Assembly: GCA_024138015.1 (NCBI GenBank) | Contig: JAMXBB010000011.1 | Coordinates: 81,899,934 to 81,963,933, forward strand | Length of the DNA: 64,000 nt | Direction: 5' to 3' | From: Lumnitzera littorea | Taxonomy: Eukaryota; Streptophyta; Magnoliopsida; Myrtales; Combretaceae | In this document: piece by piece, positions 38,402 through 50,823 of the stretch | Numbering within the stretch: the stretch's first letter is position 1 | Layout: every line of letters begins with the position of its first letter | The notes under the pieces: generated by a model | The model's input: the letters and a program-made list of their open reading frames with translations, nothing else | Told to the model about the DNA's origin: nothing | Databases searched by the model: none | Made by a program: the position numbers and the translations under genes

Positions 38402-40153
38402 TGAAGTTAATTAGGTGATTAGGATATTAATTACTGATTTAGATAGTAATTAGATCTTTAGGGATGTTAATTTCTAATGTGGAAACCTAATCCTAGTCTA
38501 TGGAGTGTTAAGTGTAAGTAATGAAGGTGTTATGTGGTAAATATAGAAAATTAGGAATATGTAGAATTGAAAATTAATAAATATGGAAAAATTAGGTTTA
38601 ATTAGATAATAAAATAATGGAAATCAGAACATAACAAATCTGAAACAAAATTCAATTTTAGGTAATTATATGAAAAATGTAAAAATTTCTCACAACATGA
38701 GTAAATTCGATACACTAATACGGATTTAAGTGTACCAGATGGAATAAAATGCTGACTAGGGGTAGTGATCGTATTTAGGATATCTGGAAATAATGTGGTT
38801 AGTTTCACATTATGAGTTGAAATAAATTTCTAGGGTCCGGGTACAAAACAGTACCTAGAAATCGAACTAGAATCTAATTTAGAAATCGATGCAGAACCCG
38901 AACCTAAACCCAAACCTAGAATAATTATAAAAGACTTAAAACTTAGATAATTAGGTACATTAAACCCTAAACAAAATATAACAATAAACGTTATAGGATA
39001 AAATGAACCTATAATAGTTATATGAAAAATTGAAACCACGTTTGTGTTATAGGGATGATCGACGATGGCCTAAGCAAATCGGACCTCGAGTGAGTGAGCG
39101 AGGAGTCGAGGTAAGTTGGGATTAATACGATGCTGTATTTTGGAGGCTTAAGATTATGCTTGGTAGTGCTTGTTAGATAGTTGAATGTGTGCATGTGCTT
39201 GATTATGGGTGATGTTATGACTCTATTTGTTGCTCTGGCACGTATTGTATGGATTGTATGAAAGGATTGATCACCCTAAACTGAACTGAATTAAATATCC
39301 AACCAGTAATCATAATCGGACATGCATGGCAACCGGTTAGGGGAACTTAGGACTTTCCGACCAAATACCGACCCATTCGGAAGGGATCACATAGGATTGC
39401 AAAATGGTCCCTTCTTCATCCTCAGTCGAACTAAGTGACAGGAGAGGAGGTCGTGGTGAGGGTGAAGACAGTGGTTCGAAGGTAGTCGCGGGAGGAGCAA
39501 GGTCTCCATTACACAAGCCTGGGTTTAGTCGTGAACTGTTGCATTAACGGTAACTCCTCAACCCAGATTAGAGCGAGCGCAATTTCTCTAATCTCACGAT
39601 GGGCCGAACAACGTCGTACGATGGTATTTGCTTGCACATGCATTGCACCTAATAAGTGATTGAAAACCTTGTTGTGTGTATGGTATAGTTTTAAGTCCTC
39701 CATCCTAACTTACTGAGCTGTGGTTGCTCACATCCCTATAGACGTCGTGCAGGTGTTGGCCAAGAAGCGGCAATAACTACTCTAAAGCTAGCAACTGCTG
39801 AATCCTAGGGAGTGAGGAAAAACATGTGAAGAATAAACATATATTTTTAAGGTTTAAGCTTTTACTTTAGAACTTTTCATTTTTGAATAATGTAATAACT
39901 AGGAAATATATTACGGAAAAATATTGTAAACCTTAATTGCAATAACTGTATTATAATATATATATATATATATATTTCCTCACTTTCTTAGATAAATGAT
40001 TTATTTAAATTACAAACTGTTTCCTTCAAAGCGGGTTAGTCATGGACGCCTTGTGTAGATCAGGTCTAAAATAGCGGTTGTAAGGACAACTTCTATCTTA
40101 AGATGGTTTACACAGTGGGGGTTGTTACGACTCTACTGCTTCGGGGCGTGACA
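38402..40153 (+). repeat. Truncated long gypsy LTR (3' half)
   Basis: Ends GCTTCGGGGCGTGACA at 40,153. It is an inverted relative of 50,824 to about 52,690, with blocks such as GATGCTGTATTTTGGAGGC (39,130) and the ACTTACTGAGCTGTGG segment (39,708) on the opposite strand there. The 5' part including the promoter is missing. No primer site follows. Confidence 0.8.
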
Positions 40154-41134
40154 TCATGTGCAGGGATTCCCCAGCGAACTTTCATATAGGACGACACAGC
40201 TAAAATAAAAGGTTTTGGACTCTAGTTTCTAGGTATAAAAGACTTAAAGGAAAATGTATAATTATACCTACCTATATATGTGGGTAAAGACCAAGTGTAG
40301 TGAGGTTTGAATACCCTTTTATTGTTCTGTAGGCCCAAATTAAGATAATTAAACTCCAGATTGTAACATCTACTATTAATTGCATATCTGTATGTAAATG
40401 ATCTGTTTAATATGCGTATATGTTTGTACACTCGTATTGGGCTTTGGCTTATTCTTTTCTCTTTCAAGTGTTAGATATGAGGATTTCCTTATTTTTGAAG
40501 AGACGTTTGTCGACGACATCTAGGAAGAGGATAGAGTCGAGTATTTATATTTCTATGATGACTAGATAAGATGATATCTATGTTACTGATGGTTTATGTT
40601 TTGTTGAGGATTTTTGTATTTTGAGGAGATGGACTCCTTTCAATATCTGAGGATTTTAGTCATTTGATATATCTTATGTTTTAGTTGTAAGTTGAGACAC
40701 TTCCGAACTTTTGGATGTTACAAGTTTATATGAGTTTATGAGTGAATGCAGTTTCTCACTCCTTTATGAATATTTATATATTATGTGATGTGATTTTCCT
40801 TATTTCGATTGTGGACATAGAAAGTTTTACATATTCCAGACTAGTCAAGATATGTAGCGAGTTATAGCACTATTTAGGGTTTCAAGGCGTTACAGATTAG
40901 GTGGTCAACCAAACGATAATTGACTAAGGGATGGTCAACTAAGAGGTAATCAACTAAGGGATGGTCAACCAAAGAGAACTTGACTAGCTGAAATTGATTA
41001 GTTCAACAAGTTTAGTTGTTTTTCCTTTATTTTTCCATTTTGTTTTTCCATGTTCAATTTCTTATTCTATTATTTATTTAGGTAGTTAACCAAAAAATGT
41101 CGACCAAGTGGTAGTCGACTAAAGATGATTGATT
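40154..41134 (+). repeat. 981-bp direct repeat, right copy
   Basis: Starts TCATGTGCAGGGATTCC directly after the LTR terminus GTGACA. It ends near GATGATTGATT, after which the flank runs on into copia-like LTR sequence. See the left copy and the finding on this structure. Confidence 0.85.
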
Positions 41135-41640
41135 GAGGAATAGTCATAAAGGATGGTCGATCAAGTAGTAGTCTATCAGCCCAAATTGATTGGTTCAACA
41201 TGTTTAATTGTTTTTCCTTTATGTTTTCTATTTAGTTTTCCATTTTGTTGTTTCTTTTGTGTAGTAAGTTAAATTATTTTTTTACACTTATAAATAGGCA
41301 ATATTGTAATAGAATGGATTATAATTATGTACAATTATCACTAAATTGAGTATACAAGATTATTGTTGAGAGATAATTGAGTACATTATTGAATCTTGAG
41401 AGTGTTGCCTTTCTCAATTATTGAATTTCTTATCAATCCAAGGATAGTGGTAAACCACGTTATTTTGAAGTGGTAAACCATGTTATTTGTATCTATACAT
41501 AGTAATGGAATCAATTAAATACCCTAGATTATTTTGGAGATTGTAAGTCATATCAAATGTTAATTTGATCAAGCCTTCCCTCTAAGAGTAGTGCAAAATA
41601 TCAATTCTTGGTTTATTCATATCCTATTTATTTTATGTTT
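41135..41640 (+). repeat. copia-like LTR fragment with TATA box
   Basis: TATAAATA at 41,289-41,296 is followed by a leader in the style of copia LTRs (TTGAGAGTGTTGCC near 41,397). The repeated TTTCCTTTATGTTTTC block upstream also occurs at 38,290 and 41,214. The boundaries are not resolved. Confidence 0.4.
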
Positions 41641-41917
41641 ACAAATATATGAAAACTCACAAAAGTACTCCTCATCATCTCATTTGAACCATAAATCTAA
41701 TCCAACACATTCTTGATTGTGATCTAGATTGAAAGATGATATGATTCATTAAAAATTGTAAGAGAGACGTTACAACCATTACTGTTATATTATAGTAATT
41801 TGACTTAATCCTATCTATGGTTTTTTATCCATGTTCATTTCATATTGTCTAAATTTATTTTGTATGTCTCTCTTTCATTGTTTACTTGTCATATATCTTA
41901 TAATTACATCTTATGGA

Positions 41918-43375
41918 ATGGGTAAAGGTAAAAAAAAAAAGGAAAAAAGACAGGATCTTATCCTAGCAAAATCAGCTAATCGTGTGGAAAATGATAAGTC
42001 TACTGTCAATGTTAAATTTACCAGGACTTCCAACTCTTCTAGATTTTTCTTTTCAATTTACATCTATTAGTACATTGCTCATCTATTAGGGATTTGGCTT
42101 TGCATTGTGAAAAAGATTAAAGAGCAAAATCAGCAATTTGTGGAGGAACTTTTGGTTCATGGTGAATGTAACGCTGATTTGTTGGAAATTGCAGTAGGTA
42201 GAGAAAAAAAAAAAAAAACTCGTCAGATTTGTTCTTTTCCTATTAACTTGCAAGAAAATGATGTGATTCAATGGAAAGATTCTGCTGATTGTGCATTTGA
42301 AAAGAATAAAAAAAATAGAAACATAGGATTCTTTGAGGGAAAAGCAACAGCTTACCCACCAAGGATTTCAACTTTTTATGGAAGTTGTACTATGGTTTGC
42401 TGCCCATGGATGAATTATAGGAAAAAGTGGACGTTTTTTAGTGCTATATGTTATTTATCCAAGGCAAACGAAGAATTGATTTCTCATTGTATTGCGGGAT
42501 GCTTAATGGCTAAATTGTTACAGAACAAAAAGTTGAGTTTGGATTTCTTTTATTATATAAGTTTGTAGATGTTTATCAGCCTTTAAACTGGCAGTTAACT
42601 TTGGCCAAAAAAAAAAATATGGTAATCAACTAAGATTGATCTAAATCTCATAGCAAATCAGTAGTGTTGGTTTTTTTTTTTTTTTTTTTTTTCCTTGTGG
42701 CATATATAGCGTTCGAGAAAAGCAACCAAACATAGAGATTTATTGCATGTTAACTATGTCATTCATAGATTATTATTGGATCTGTATTCAGCATTTTTTA
42801 TTCTGTCTAACCAATAGAAAAAGATAGCACCGTTTGAATGTGATAATGCAACATGTCTTCATCGTGGAGCTAATCATCAAAGCGCACTAGTTGCTTGTGT
42901 TTTTTTTTTTTTTTATTATTATATTACAATTTAAGAAAAGGATTTCAACATGATCCTTTCATTAAAAAATTAATATTCATATTACTCAATTATAATGGTC
43001 TTAACAATTGCTAATCATTTAACTAATGCATTAATGCGGATGATAAATCATATTGTTATACTTTAGTTACTTTTTGTTTATGACAGATAGGAAGGCCACT
43101 AAATATATGCTGGATCTAAAACTCATATTAATGAAAGTTTGTCTAAAGATAGCGCTCGGATGGGTGGTTTATTGATGTCTTTGAATGATGCTTTTTTATT
43201 TTCTTCTAATAAAGAATTGAACCATTCCTTTGTTGAATCGATTAAATTTGAAGCTCAGGATTAGCTCTTTACTGGCAACAGAATTTTTGTGAGCATTGAT
43301 GTTGAAGTGGACTTCTTATTGGTAGTAAGTTGGAATATAGAGAAGATCACTCATAGATGGGATACTTTTATTTAG
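41918..43375 (+). pseudogene. Eroded multi-exon coding remnant, unidentified
   Basis: Four plus-strand stretches have ordinary protein composition in an AT-rich setting. First is 41,918-42,068, starting MGKGKKKKEKRQDLILAKS. Second is 42,107-42,330, with EQNQQFVEELLVHGECNADL. Third is 42,818-42,910, with KKIAPFECDNATCLHRGANH. Fourth is 43,103-43,375, with SLSKDSARMGGLLMSLNDAF, an internal TAG at 43,262-43,264, and then LFTGNRIFVSIDVEVDF. The fourth begins shortly after a plausible acceptor (TTTATGACAG, 43,086). The gaps contain long T-runs as in introns. I recognise no family. It could be a captured gene fragment or an old gene relic. Poly-A runs inside the reading frames argue against function. 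Confidence 0.4.
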
Positions 43376-46300
43376 TACAAAATAAAAGCAGATTTATCTT
43401 AATGCATCAATTTCTCATATCTTAAGAGAGGTAAATTATTCAACAAACTATCTAACAAAGGTATTGCATTCTTTTCAATCTTAATTTTGTAGATGTCGGG
43501 AGATCCATGTGGAGTGGTCACGTAAACATCTTATGGCTCTCACCACATGTAGGCTAAGAGAAGTATTGTGAAAATAACACTTACTAGAATAATTAGAATA
43601 AAATGACAACAAAGGAAAATGAGCAATCTTAGTTTTTTAAAAGCATGAATAATAGGTGAGGGAGCATAAGAACTTTAAGTATCGATCTTGTAATTCTAAA
43701 CTGATTAAGATCATTTGTTACCTAAACATTCATTTAATCTTAAAAAATAAAGATTTCATCATGGAGCATCATTTCTTTGATATTTGAAATTGTGTCAAAT
43801 ATGGAATGACTAATCATATTACTGATTGACAAATAAAATGGATTGCTCATTTCATAAAGATCTTGAGTGAGCTAGACATTGGTCGAGGTTAATACTCTTT
43901 CTCATGAGTACATAAATTTATATGCCCTGCTTCAAATCCACCAAATTAATCTCCTGAAGTCATCTCGTGTATAGGTGACTTCCAAAGTCCTACTACCAAA
44001 CTTAAGAAGTACTACCACACTTAAGAAGTCAAGCAGTGGGTATGATCTAATATATTATTATAACAATATTAGCTCTATAATTTTTTTTTTTTTCACAGCA
44101 ATCTTTATTATTTTCATTCGGATAACTTTTGCAGAGGTCCCATTCTTTTAAATAAAAAATCAGTTCCTTATATTAAACAATGATTATATTTTATGGATAT
44201 TGTTGTGAATGAATTTGATTGTTGCGGAAAAAAAAAAAGGATGAAAATAATACTCTCGAACAATAAAGAGATATATTCGGTGTTACAGTCAGTTTTTCAT
44301 GTCCACCAATATATAGATAAATAATTGTTCCGAAAAATTTTCGGAATAATGACAATTGAATAATGCGGCATCATAGATAGAAGGATTAAGACACCGGGCA
44401 ATAAAATATAACAAGGTTGTAGAAAGTCCAAATCATACTGGGGGGTTAATTCGGAACACTCCTATGTAAATAAAAATAATTTCTCCCTTAACGGGGAACC
44501 CTTGTGGTTTGGAGAAGGGAGAATAAGAGAGAGTGCGTGGGTGTGGTGGAGGTGGAATGAGCATGGATATTGGACGATATTGAAAATTGGTACGCCTAGG
44601 ACCCGCTAATATCCCACGAAAAGACATCTTTACAGGGTAGCAGGCGTGAATTGATTTATGTCGCCCCCACTCTCACCAGCGCATGCTTTTACTTACTTTC
44701 CTCATCATTATTTTATCCTATTTTTATGGTCACTAACTTAGTGATTTTTCCTGTACTTACGTTGGCCGTTGCTATCTCTTTACTGGGCCCCAGCAGCTTC
44801 ATTCAATGAGTGTTTAAAACAGAAAATGGATAGGCGAGCATCCTAACCTAAGTGGTATGAATAACAATTCCCCCACCGGACAGATTGCTTTTACACTGAC
44901 TCTATGTCAATAGTTATAATATGGTAAACGGTAGAAAAAACAAAAAATATATATATATATATATATGAAACAAAACGAGGGTGTATAATTAATTTTTTTA
45001 CTAAAAAAGTATTATTAATACTTACACTTCATCTATTGATTCGTATTGCATATTTTCATATACACACATTTCTCTTTGTCATTTATTATGATTTAAGATA
45101 AATTATGGTTTGTATACTGTTACAAATTACCTCCTTCCAAAAATGCTAACATCATTAAATTTCTCCTAGAGTATAATATTATGTCAATAATTTATATTAA
45201 TTTACAATTGTAATTATTTTTAAGACTAACTCATTATGTGATTTAACTACTATTGACCGCTAGAAGGTCGAACAAGTAGGAAAAAACAACAAAATAAATG
45301 TTGCAGCCAATAGTACCGGAATACACACTTAATCAAACGCAGCATGCCTCCAAAAATTTATAAATACCATTTTTATAAAAGAATAACTTAATAGAGTACA
45401 AGAGAAATAGGGATGAATGGGTAACTTGTTATATAAAATATTTACTTTTATCATGCCCAATTGATAGGTTTTGCATGAGCATTAAGGTTTACATGATAAG
45501 CCTTAGCAATAATTTTTTAGAACTTATTTTTATAAAGTAAGATGTCTTCGTATCTTATATCAACCTTAAAGCTTTTAATATAATATATATAGGGTATAGT
45601 TCCAAGATATTCTATTCATAGTCTTTAAAATTTATTAAATAATATAATATATATTCATAAATAAAATTGAACTTTATATTTTCTTTGATTAAGAAAACTA
45701 AAGGAAAAAACACAATATTTATATTGATATGAAAAGATTCAAACCCACTATGAACCTTAAACTTAAAGCTAATAATTGAAGCCTAAAAATAGTTATTTTA
45801 AACATTAAGAGTCAACATTTGTTAGTAGTTTCAAAGAACTTCTATTTTTTTTTTTTTTTTTGTTTTGTGCATGCATTCTCACCTATTGATAATTTAATTG
45901 TTTTGTTAATAAAGGTTTTATGTAATGTTAAGGTTTCATATAATGTTTGAAAAACAATTTTTTAACCAAAATTTCCTTTAATAAACATGTGAATTTGATG
46001 TTTATAGAAAGATGCAAAAAATCCATATGTTCTTAAGTATTTTCAAGGTCCTACAAAATAGGTTTTGATACCAAAAATTTTGAAACTTGTACCTATAAAA
46101 TAGAATTTGAGTAAGATCTCAATTCCTACTCATCTTATATCTACTAAGCCCTGTTTAAGGAAAATGCTATTTTTAAGATTTAATATATCTCTATTTAAAA
46201 ATTCACTCAAAATTTAATTGGTAGAATTTGGATTTCTTGAGCCATCTTTCACTAAATAAGCAAGTCAATCATTGAGCAATGACTTTCAATGATTATGTAG

Positions 46301-46377
46301 CACATTAAACCATTTCATCCATTTTCAATTTTGCATGTATTATTTATAAGTAAACTTTAGAATTAATGTTTTTTTGA
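43376..46377. other. AT-rich intergenic, no further gene seen
   Basis: Apart from the small minus frame at 44,433-44,627, only AT-rich DNA is seen, with an (AT)n tract at 44,947-44,966 and poly-T runs. Confidence 0.5.
44433..44627 (-). CDS. Small unidentified frame with a leader-like upstream region
   Basis: 64 codons, starting MSFRGILAGPRRTNFQYRPI, then a proline-rich stretch (IPPPPHPRTLSYSPFSKP). The region is GC-richer than its surroundings, and the 270 bp upstream on the minus strand are of mixed composition like a promoter or 5' leader. A possible splice donor (CCCGTTAAGG) lies near 44,491. It might be the first exon of a lost or truncated gene. No domain is recognised and no downstream exon was found, so coding status is uncertain. 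Confidence 0.25.
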   Translation of the reverse strand: MSFRGILAGPRRTNFQYRPISMLIPPPPHPRTLSYSPFSKPQGFPVKGEIIFIYIGVFRINPPV

Positions 46378-46685
46378 GGAAAACGCAAATAAACTCCCTA
46401 AATATTGATTTAGGTACAAATTAATCTTTTGAACTTTCAAAGTATAGTTTTTGATCTCCTAAACTTTTATAAATTGATAAACAACCCCTACCCCTTAAAC
46501 TCATTAAAATGTATTTTAAGATTTCTTAAATTTTGACTACAGTATAATTTTTTTAACTAAAAAAGGAAATATTCTTTATGTTGCCAATTTATTAAAGTTT
46601 AAGAAATTAAAAACCACACTTTAAATGTTCAAAAGGTCAATCCACACTTAATTCAAAGTTTAGGATGATTATTTACAATTTTCCC
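46378..46685. mobile_element. Foldback MITE, about 308 bp, with terminal inverted repeats of about 95 bp
   Basis: The left arm GGAAAACGCAAATAAACTCC... to CTCCTAAACTTT (about 46,470) pairs with the right arm AAAGTTTAAGAAATTAAAAA (46,593) to ACAATTTTCCC (46,685) when reverse-complemented. Shared internal words include TCTTTTGAAC and TAGTTTTTGAT. The interior has no reading frame. T-rich flanks (GTTTTTT and ATATTTTT) prevent a clear call of the target duplication, so the superfamily is open. Confidence 0.7.
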
Positions 46686-49600
46686 AATATTTTTAGAAAA
46701 TAATGGTAGGAAACTAAATATATAAACTTTTCCCCAAAAGATAATTTTACTTTTGGGCAAGGAAAAAAGAATAATAATATTAGGATATACTATAACTCAA
46801 AAGCATCTAATCATGAACTATTAAGCTGGGACATAGATTAGAATTATTAGTGTAAATAAACTAATTATAACTATTTGTGAGATATTCGGTTTGATATCTA
46901 GTCAAAATTGAGCTGTTTGGATGGTTTATTAAATTGAATTCAAGTTTTATGATATTTAGTTTAATCAACTTACGAGTTTAATTAAGTTAGTATTGTACTA
47001 AAATATAAGTCAAGTATGCATCAAGCTTAAATATACATATTATTTTATTGAAAGGAAAATAGTTTTTTAAGAAAAAAATAAATCTAAATAAGCTTAATCA
47101 TGCTAGAATTCAAACTTACTGTGTATTACTTCTATTGAAGTTCAAGCTCAAAATACAAAGCTTGATTAAGCTCAAAATTGAGCTTAGCTTCATTATCTCA
47201 ACTTAACTTATTTATACCCTTGATAAAAATTATGTTGTTACGGAAGCTACTTTTCTTAATATTTCAATGTGTTAAGGACAAACATAATTTTGTTAGCAAA
47301 TGTAAGTAAGGTTGTAATTTCGATCAATTGACTCCATATATGTATCAATTTAATACAGAATGATAGATGAAATGATTGAATTTTAGTCTTTCCTTTTTTA
47401 ATTCAAAAAAGGGTAATACTTTGGAAAAATCATGCTATTATCCCCAAAACATTTAAAAAAAAAAAAAGGAAAAAAGACTATAGATTCATGGTAAGTTTGT
47501 GTTGTTACACATCCCGACCTCCGATTACACCTATGGGATCTGTTGAGATCACGTAGATTCTATATATTTATTTATTTTTTTATCAGAATTTATACCAAAA
47601 TTAACCTAACCTAAAAATTTTAAGAAAAATTATGTAAATCTATATAATATGATTTTTCAAGAGACCAATAATCCATAAAATCTGTCTATTTTTATATAAC
47701 ATCGTCGGAAGATACGAGCCTATGGGTCCGACAAGTCATGCCATCGACTAAGAATGAAACATTGATCAAACAAGTCTGCTAGCGAGGATTTTTCTATTAT
47801 TCTCACTACTGTTTTTAGGAGATTAATACTACTTTGTATCATATCATTAATTTAATATTTATTATATTTGAACTATTAAACTGATTATATTGTCAATTAT
47901 CTAGACCTAACAGATATTAAATAAATGGATAAATGAAAAAATAGATCGATTCCGTCAAAATAATAAATAGAAAGAGGATTAGATTTATAATAAAAATAAT
48001 GAAGGTAAGTTGAAGAAAAAAAAAAGTAATTTTTCACATTAAGTATATTGGTGGAGTGAAGTTCACAAACTCAAATATTCAGAGTTCAATAAAATGATGG
48101 ATAATTCAAATAGAGTTGATATGGAAACTTATAAAATTTTATAATCTGTTGTATAAAATTTACATGGTTGGATAATGTGTTGATTCACTAAAACAATCAA
48201 GAAGGGTTGTTTCAAAAGTTTAGACTTTTATAAAAACAAAATAAAAAACGTTTTTAATAATTATAAGGGAGAATTACATGAAAGTGTTGATGTTTTGGGA
48301 TAAGATCAAATATGGGATCAACGTTTTAAGAAATTAACATTTTAATAAATAGTTAAAATAAAATATCACCATTATGACACCATTAATATTAACTTACTCA
48401 TCTGTTATCTGCTACGTAAATCTTACACGACACACGTATGGTAGATATGTGGTAGTTACATATATATATTAATAATAAAAAAATAGAACAAACGTTCTAA
48501 AAAATAAAATTACTAAAAAAAAAAGAAAAAATTGAAAAATAATTTAAAAAATAAAAAAAATGAAAACAAAAAACTTAATAATGAATAGATCAATATGAAT
48601 ATAATATATAATAATAAAATTAATTTTAAAAATAATAATTTGGAAAATAAAAAAAAAAAAAGAAAAATCGACCACTCCCTCAACCTTAAGGTAGCCTAGG
48701 GGTGAACAAGTAATCCTATTGTATAAGATATCTACTCAAATTTTGCCTTATCAAGTAAATTTCAAGTAAGTAAAGAAGATCATAAGATAGGTTTTGAGTA
48801 TTGATTTTCTAAGAACCTACTCCCATGTGAAGGTATCAATATAACATTAAGATACCTTATTTCTACTTCAGAGCCTGTACTCTAAATTATATAGGGCATA
48901 GATTTTAGTATACTATATACTTACTTTGTAATAATAATTAAATAATACTAATAAATAAAAAATTAATACTATTTCATTTTTAGCCTTAAGGAAACAATAA
49001 CAAAAGCCTAATCTATAATATAATCCCCAAACTACATGCTCTTGTGTTTACATTTTTTTCCCTCTCTCTCCTTCTTGTTTTTATTTTTTTTTTTGGATAA
49101 ACCTTCACTCTTTTTTAACTATCGCTTTTTTATGCTACTTTCTTGCTCTTTTACTTATTCTAATCTATTAAAAGTATTAAAAACATAACTTATTGTTTCA
49201 TATAATTTATTGGAGTTATTCAACACCTAGTTTTTGTGTTCTATATATAACAATTTTATGATTTGATATTTGAAAGGAAAAAATTAACATGATCCAATTA
49301 AGAGTTAAATATTTCCAATTATAAAAATATTTTCTATTATATCCACTAAAGTTTCATACTGTTTCAAATATAAGATTCTTTCCAATTATTACTATTTTGT
49401 CCATTACTATGGCTACGAGTTTGATATTAATTATGTATCTACACAATATTTCAAAAAATATATAAAATAAAAAAATATAGGTTTTATAAGATATTCTATA
49501 CCTTGTAAAATTTACCAAACATAAGATATAAGATGATTTTAAAGTACCACGAGATATATTCAAGGTATAAATACTTTGGAACATGACCTATAGGGTGATA

Positions 49601-49738
49601 CAAGTAACATATCATACCCTATCCATCATGTATTAACTCACCCTTAAGGTAGTTAGTTCAACCATAAGTACCCTAGTGGGTCATGACCCACCAATAAGTC
49701 ATGGGGTGGCCGCGCACCTACTATAAGTGAAAGTGGGG
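46686..49738. other. AT-rich intergenic and repeat relics
   Basis: No gene. At 47,503 TGTTACACATCCCGACC resembles a gypsy LTR terminus. 48,470-48,660 is almost pure A/T. 48,680-49,640 looks like an old repeat. Nothing with a supported function is seen. Confidence 0.4.
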
Positions 49739-49766
49739 TTGTGTATGTGTATGTGTATGTGTATGT
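49739..49766. repeat. (GTGTAT)n microsatellite
   Basis: Four to five units of GTGTAT directly left of the older LTR's 3' end. Confidence 0.9.
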
Positions 49767-49779
49767 TGGGGGTAAAGGT

Positions 49780-50823
49780 TGTCACGCCTCAAAGCGGTAG
49801 AATTGTAATAGTCCTATCGTGCAAATTATTCTGAGATAGAAACTAACCATATAGTCGTTATCTTAGACTTGATTTATACAAGGCATTCACGATTAACTCG
49901 CTTTGAAGTAAACAACTCATAAATTAAGTATATTATTTACTTGTGAACTTAAGAAAGATACCTACTTATATTGAAATAACCTGAGTATCTTTACAAGATT
50001 TAGCAACTTAATCTTAATCTACTTAAGTAATTTATAAATTAATACTAAAAGCTTTAAAGAGTAATCTATACTTGAGAGTATATTCGGTCTTCAGCTTATA
50101 TCTTCACTCCCTAAGATCCGGCAGTTACTAACTTTAGGATAGTTATATGGCCACTTCATAGTTAACATTTGCAACAAAGTCTATAGGAATGTGAGCAACC
50201 ACAACTCTATAAGTTGGGATGAAGACTCAAAACCATACAACAAAAACAAACAAGATTATCAACCAAATTATTAGATGTAATGCATGTTCAAGCAAATGCC
50301 ATTGCACGATATAGTCCAGCCCATCATGAGATTAGAGAAATTGCACCTGCTCTAATCCAGGTTGAAGAGTTTCTGTTAATGCAATAACTCACAACCAAAC
50401 CCAAGCTTATGCAATGAAAACATCGCTCCTCCTGCGACTACCTTTGAACCATGGGTTTCGTTATTATTGCGACCTCCTCATCTGTCACTTAGTTTAACTA
50501 AAGATGAAAAAGGGACCAATTATGTTTACAGATCATATATTTGATTAAGCTCAATTTAGAGTAATTAATCATTTCAATAAATCACATAAATACAAGTCAG
50601 GATAGCAATTGGAATCATATCTTCAAACTTAGAAACAAGCACATGCGCATAGTTAATTATCTAACATACACAATCATATACAATTTTAAGCTTCCAAGTA
50701 TTATAATTTAGTACTAGTATTCCGAAATACAGCAACGTAATAATCTCAACTTACTTAGTATCCTTAATCGCTTATTCAGCCAATCGCAAGTCGACTCGTC
50801 TCCGTATGTCCTATAATATATAA
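49780..50823 (-). repeat. Older long LTR, 3' part (split by a nested solo LTR)
   Basis: Begins TGTCACGCCTCAAAGCGG, the minus-strand 3' terminus of the family. It matches the terminal ~1.04 kb of the solo LTR beside it and breaks off at TCCTATAATATATAA. The matching 5' part resumes at 53,868. Its outer flank AAGGT pairs imperfectly with AGGGT after 55,846. Confidence 0.85.
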
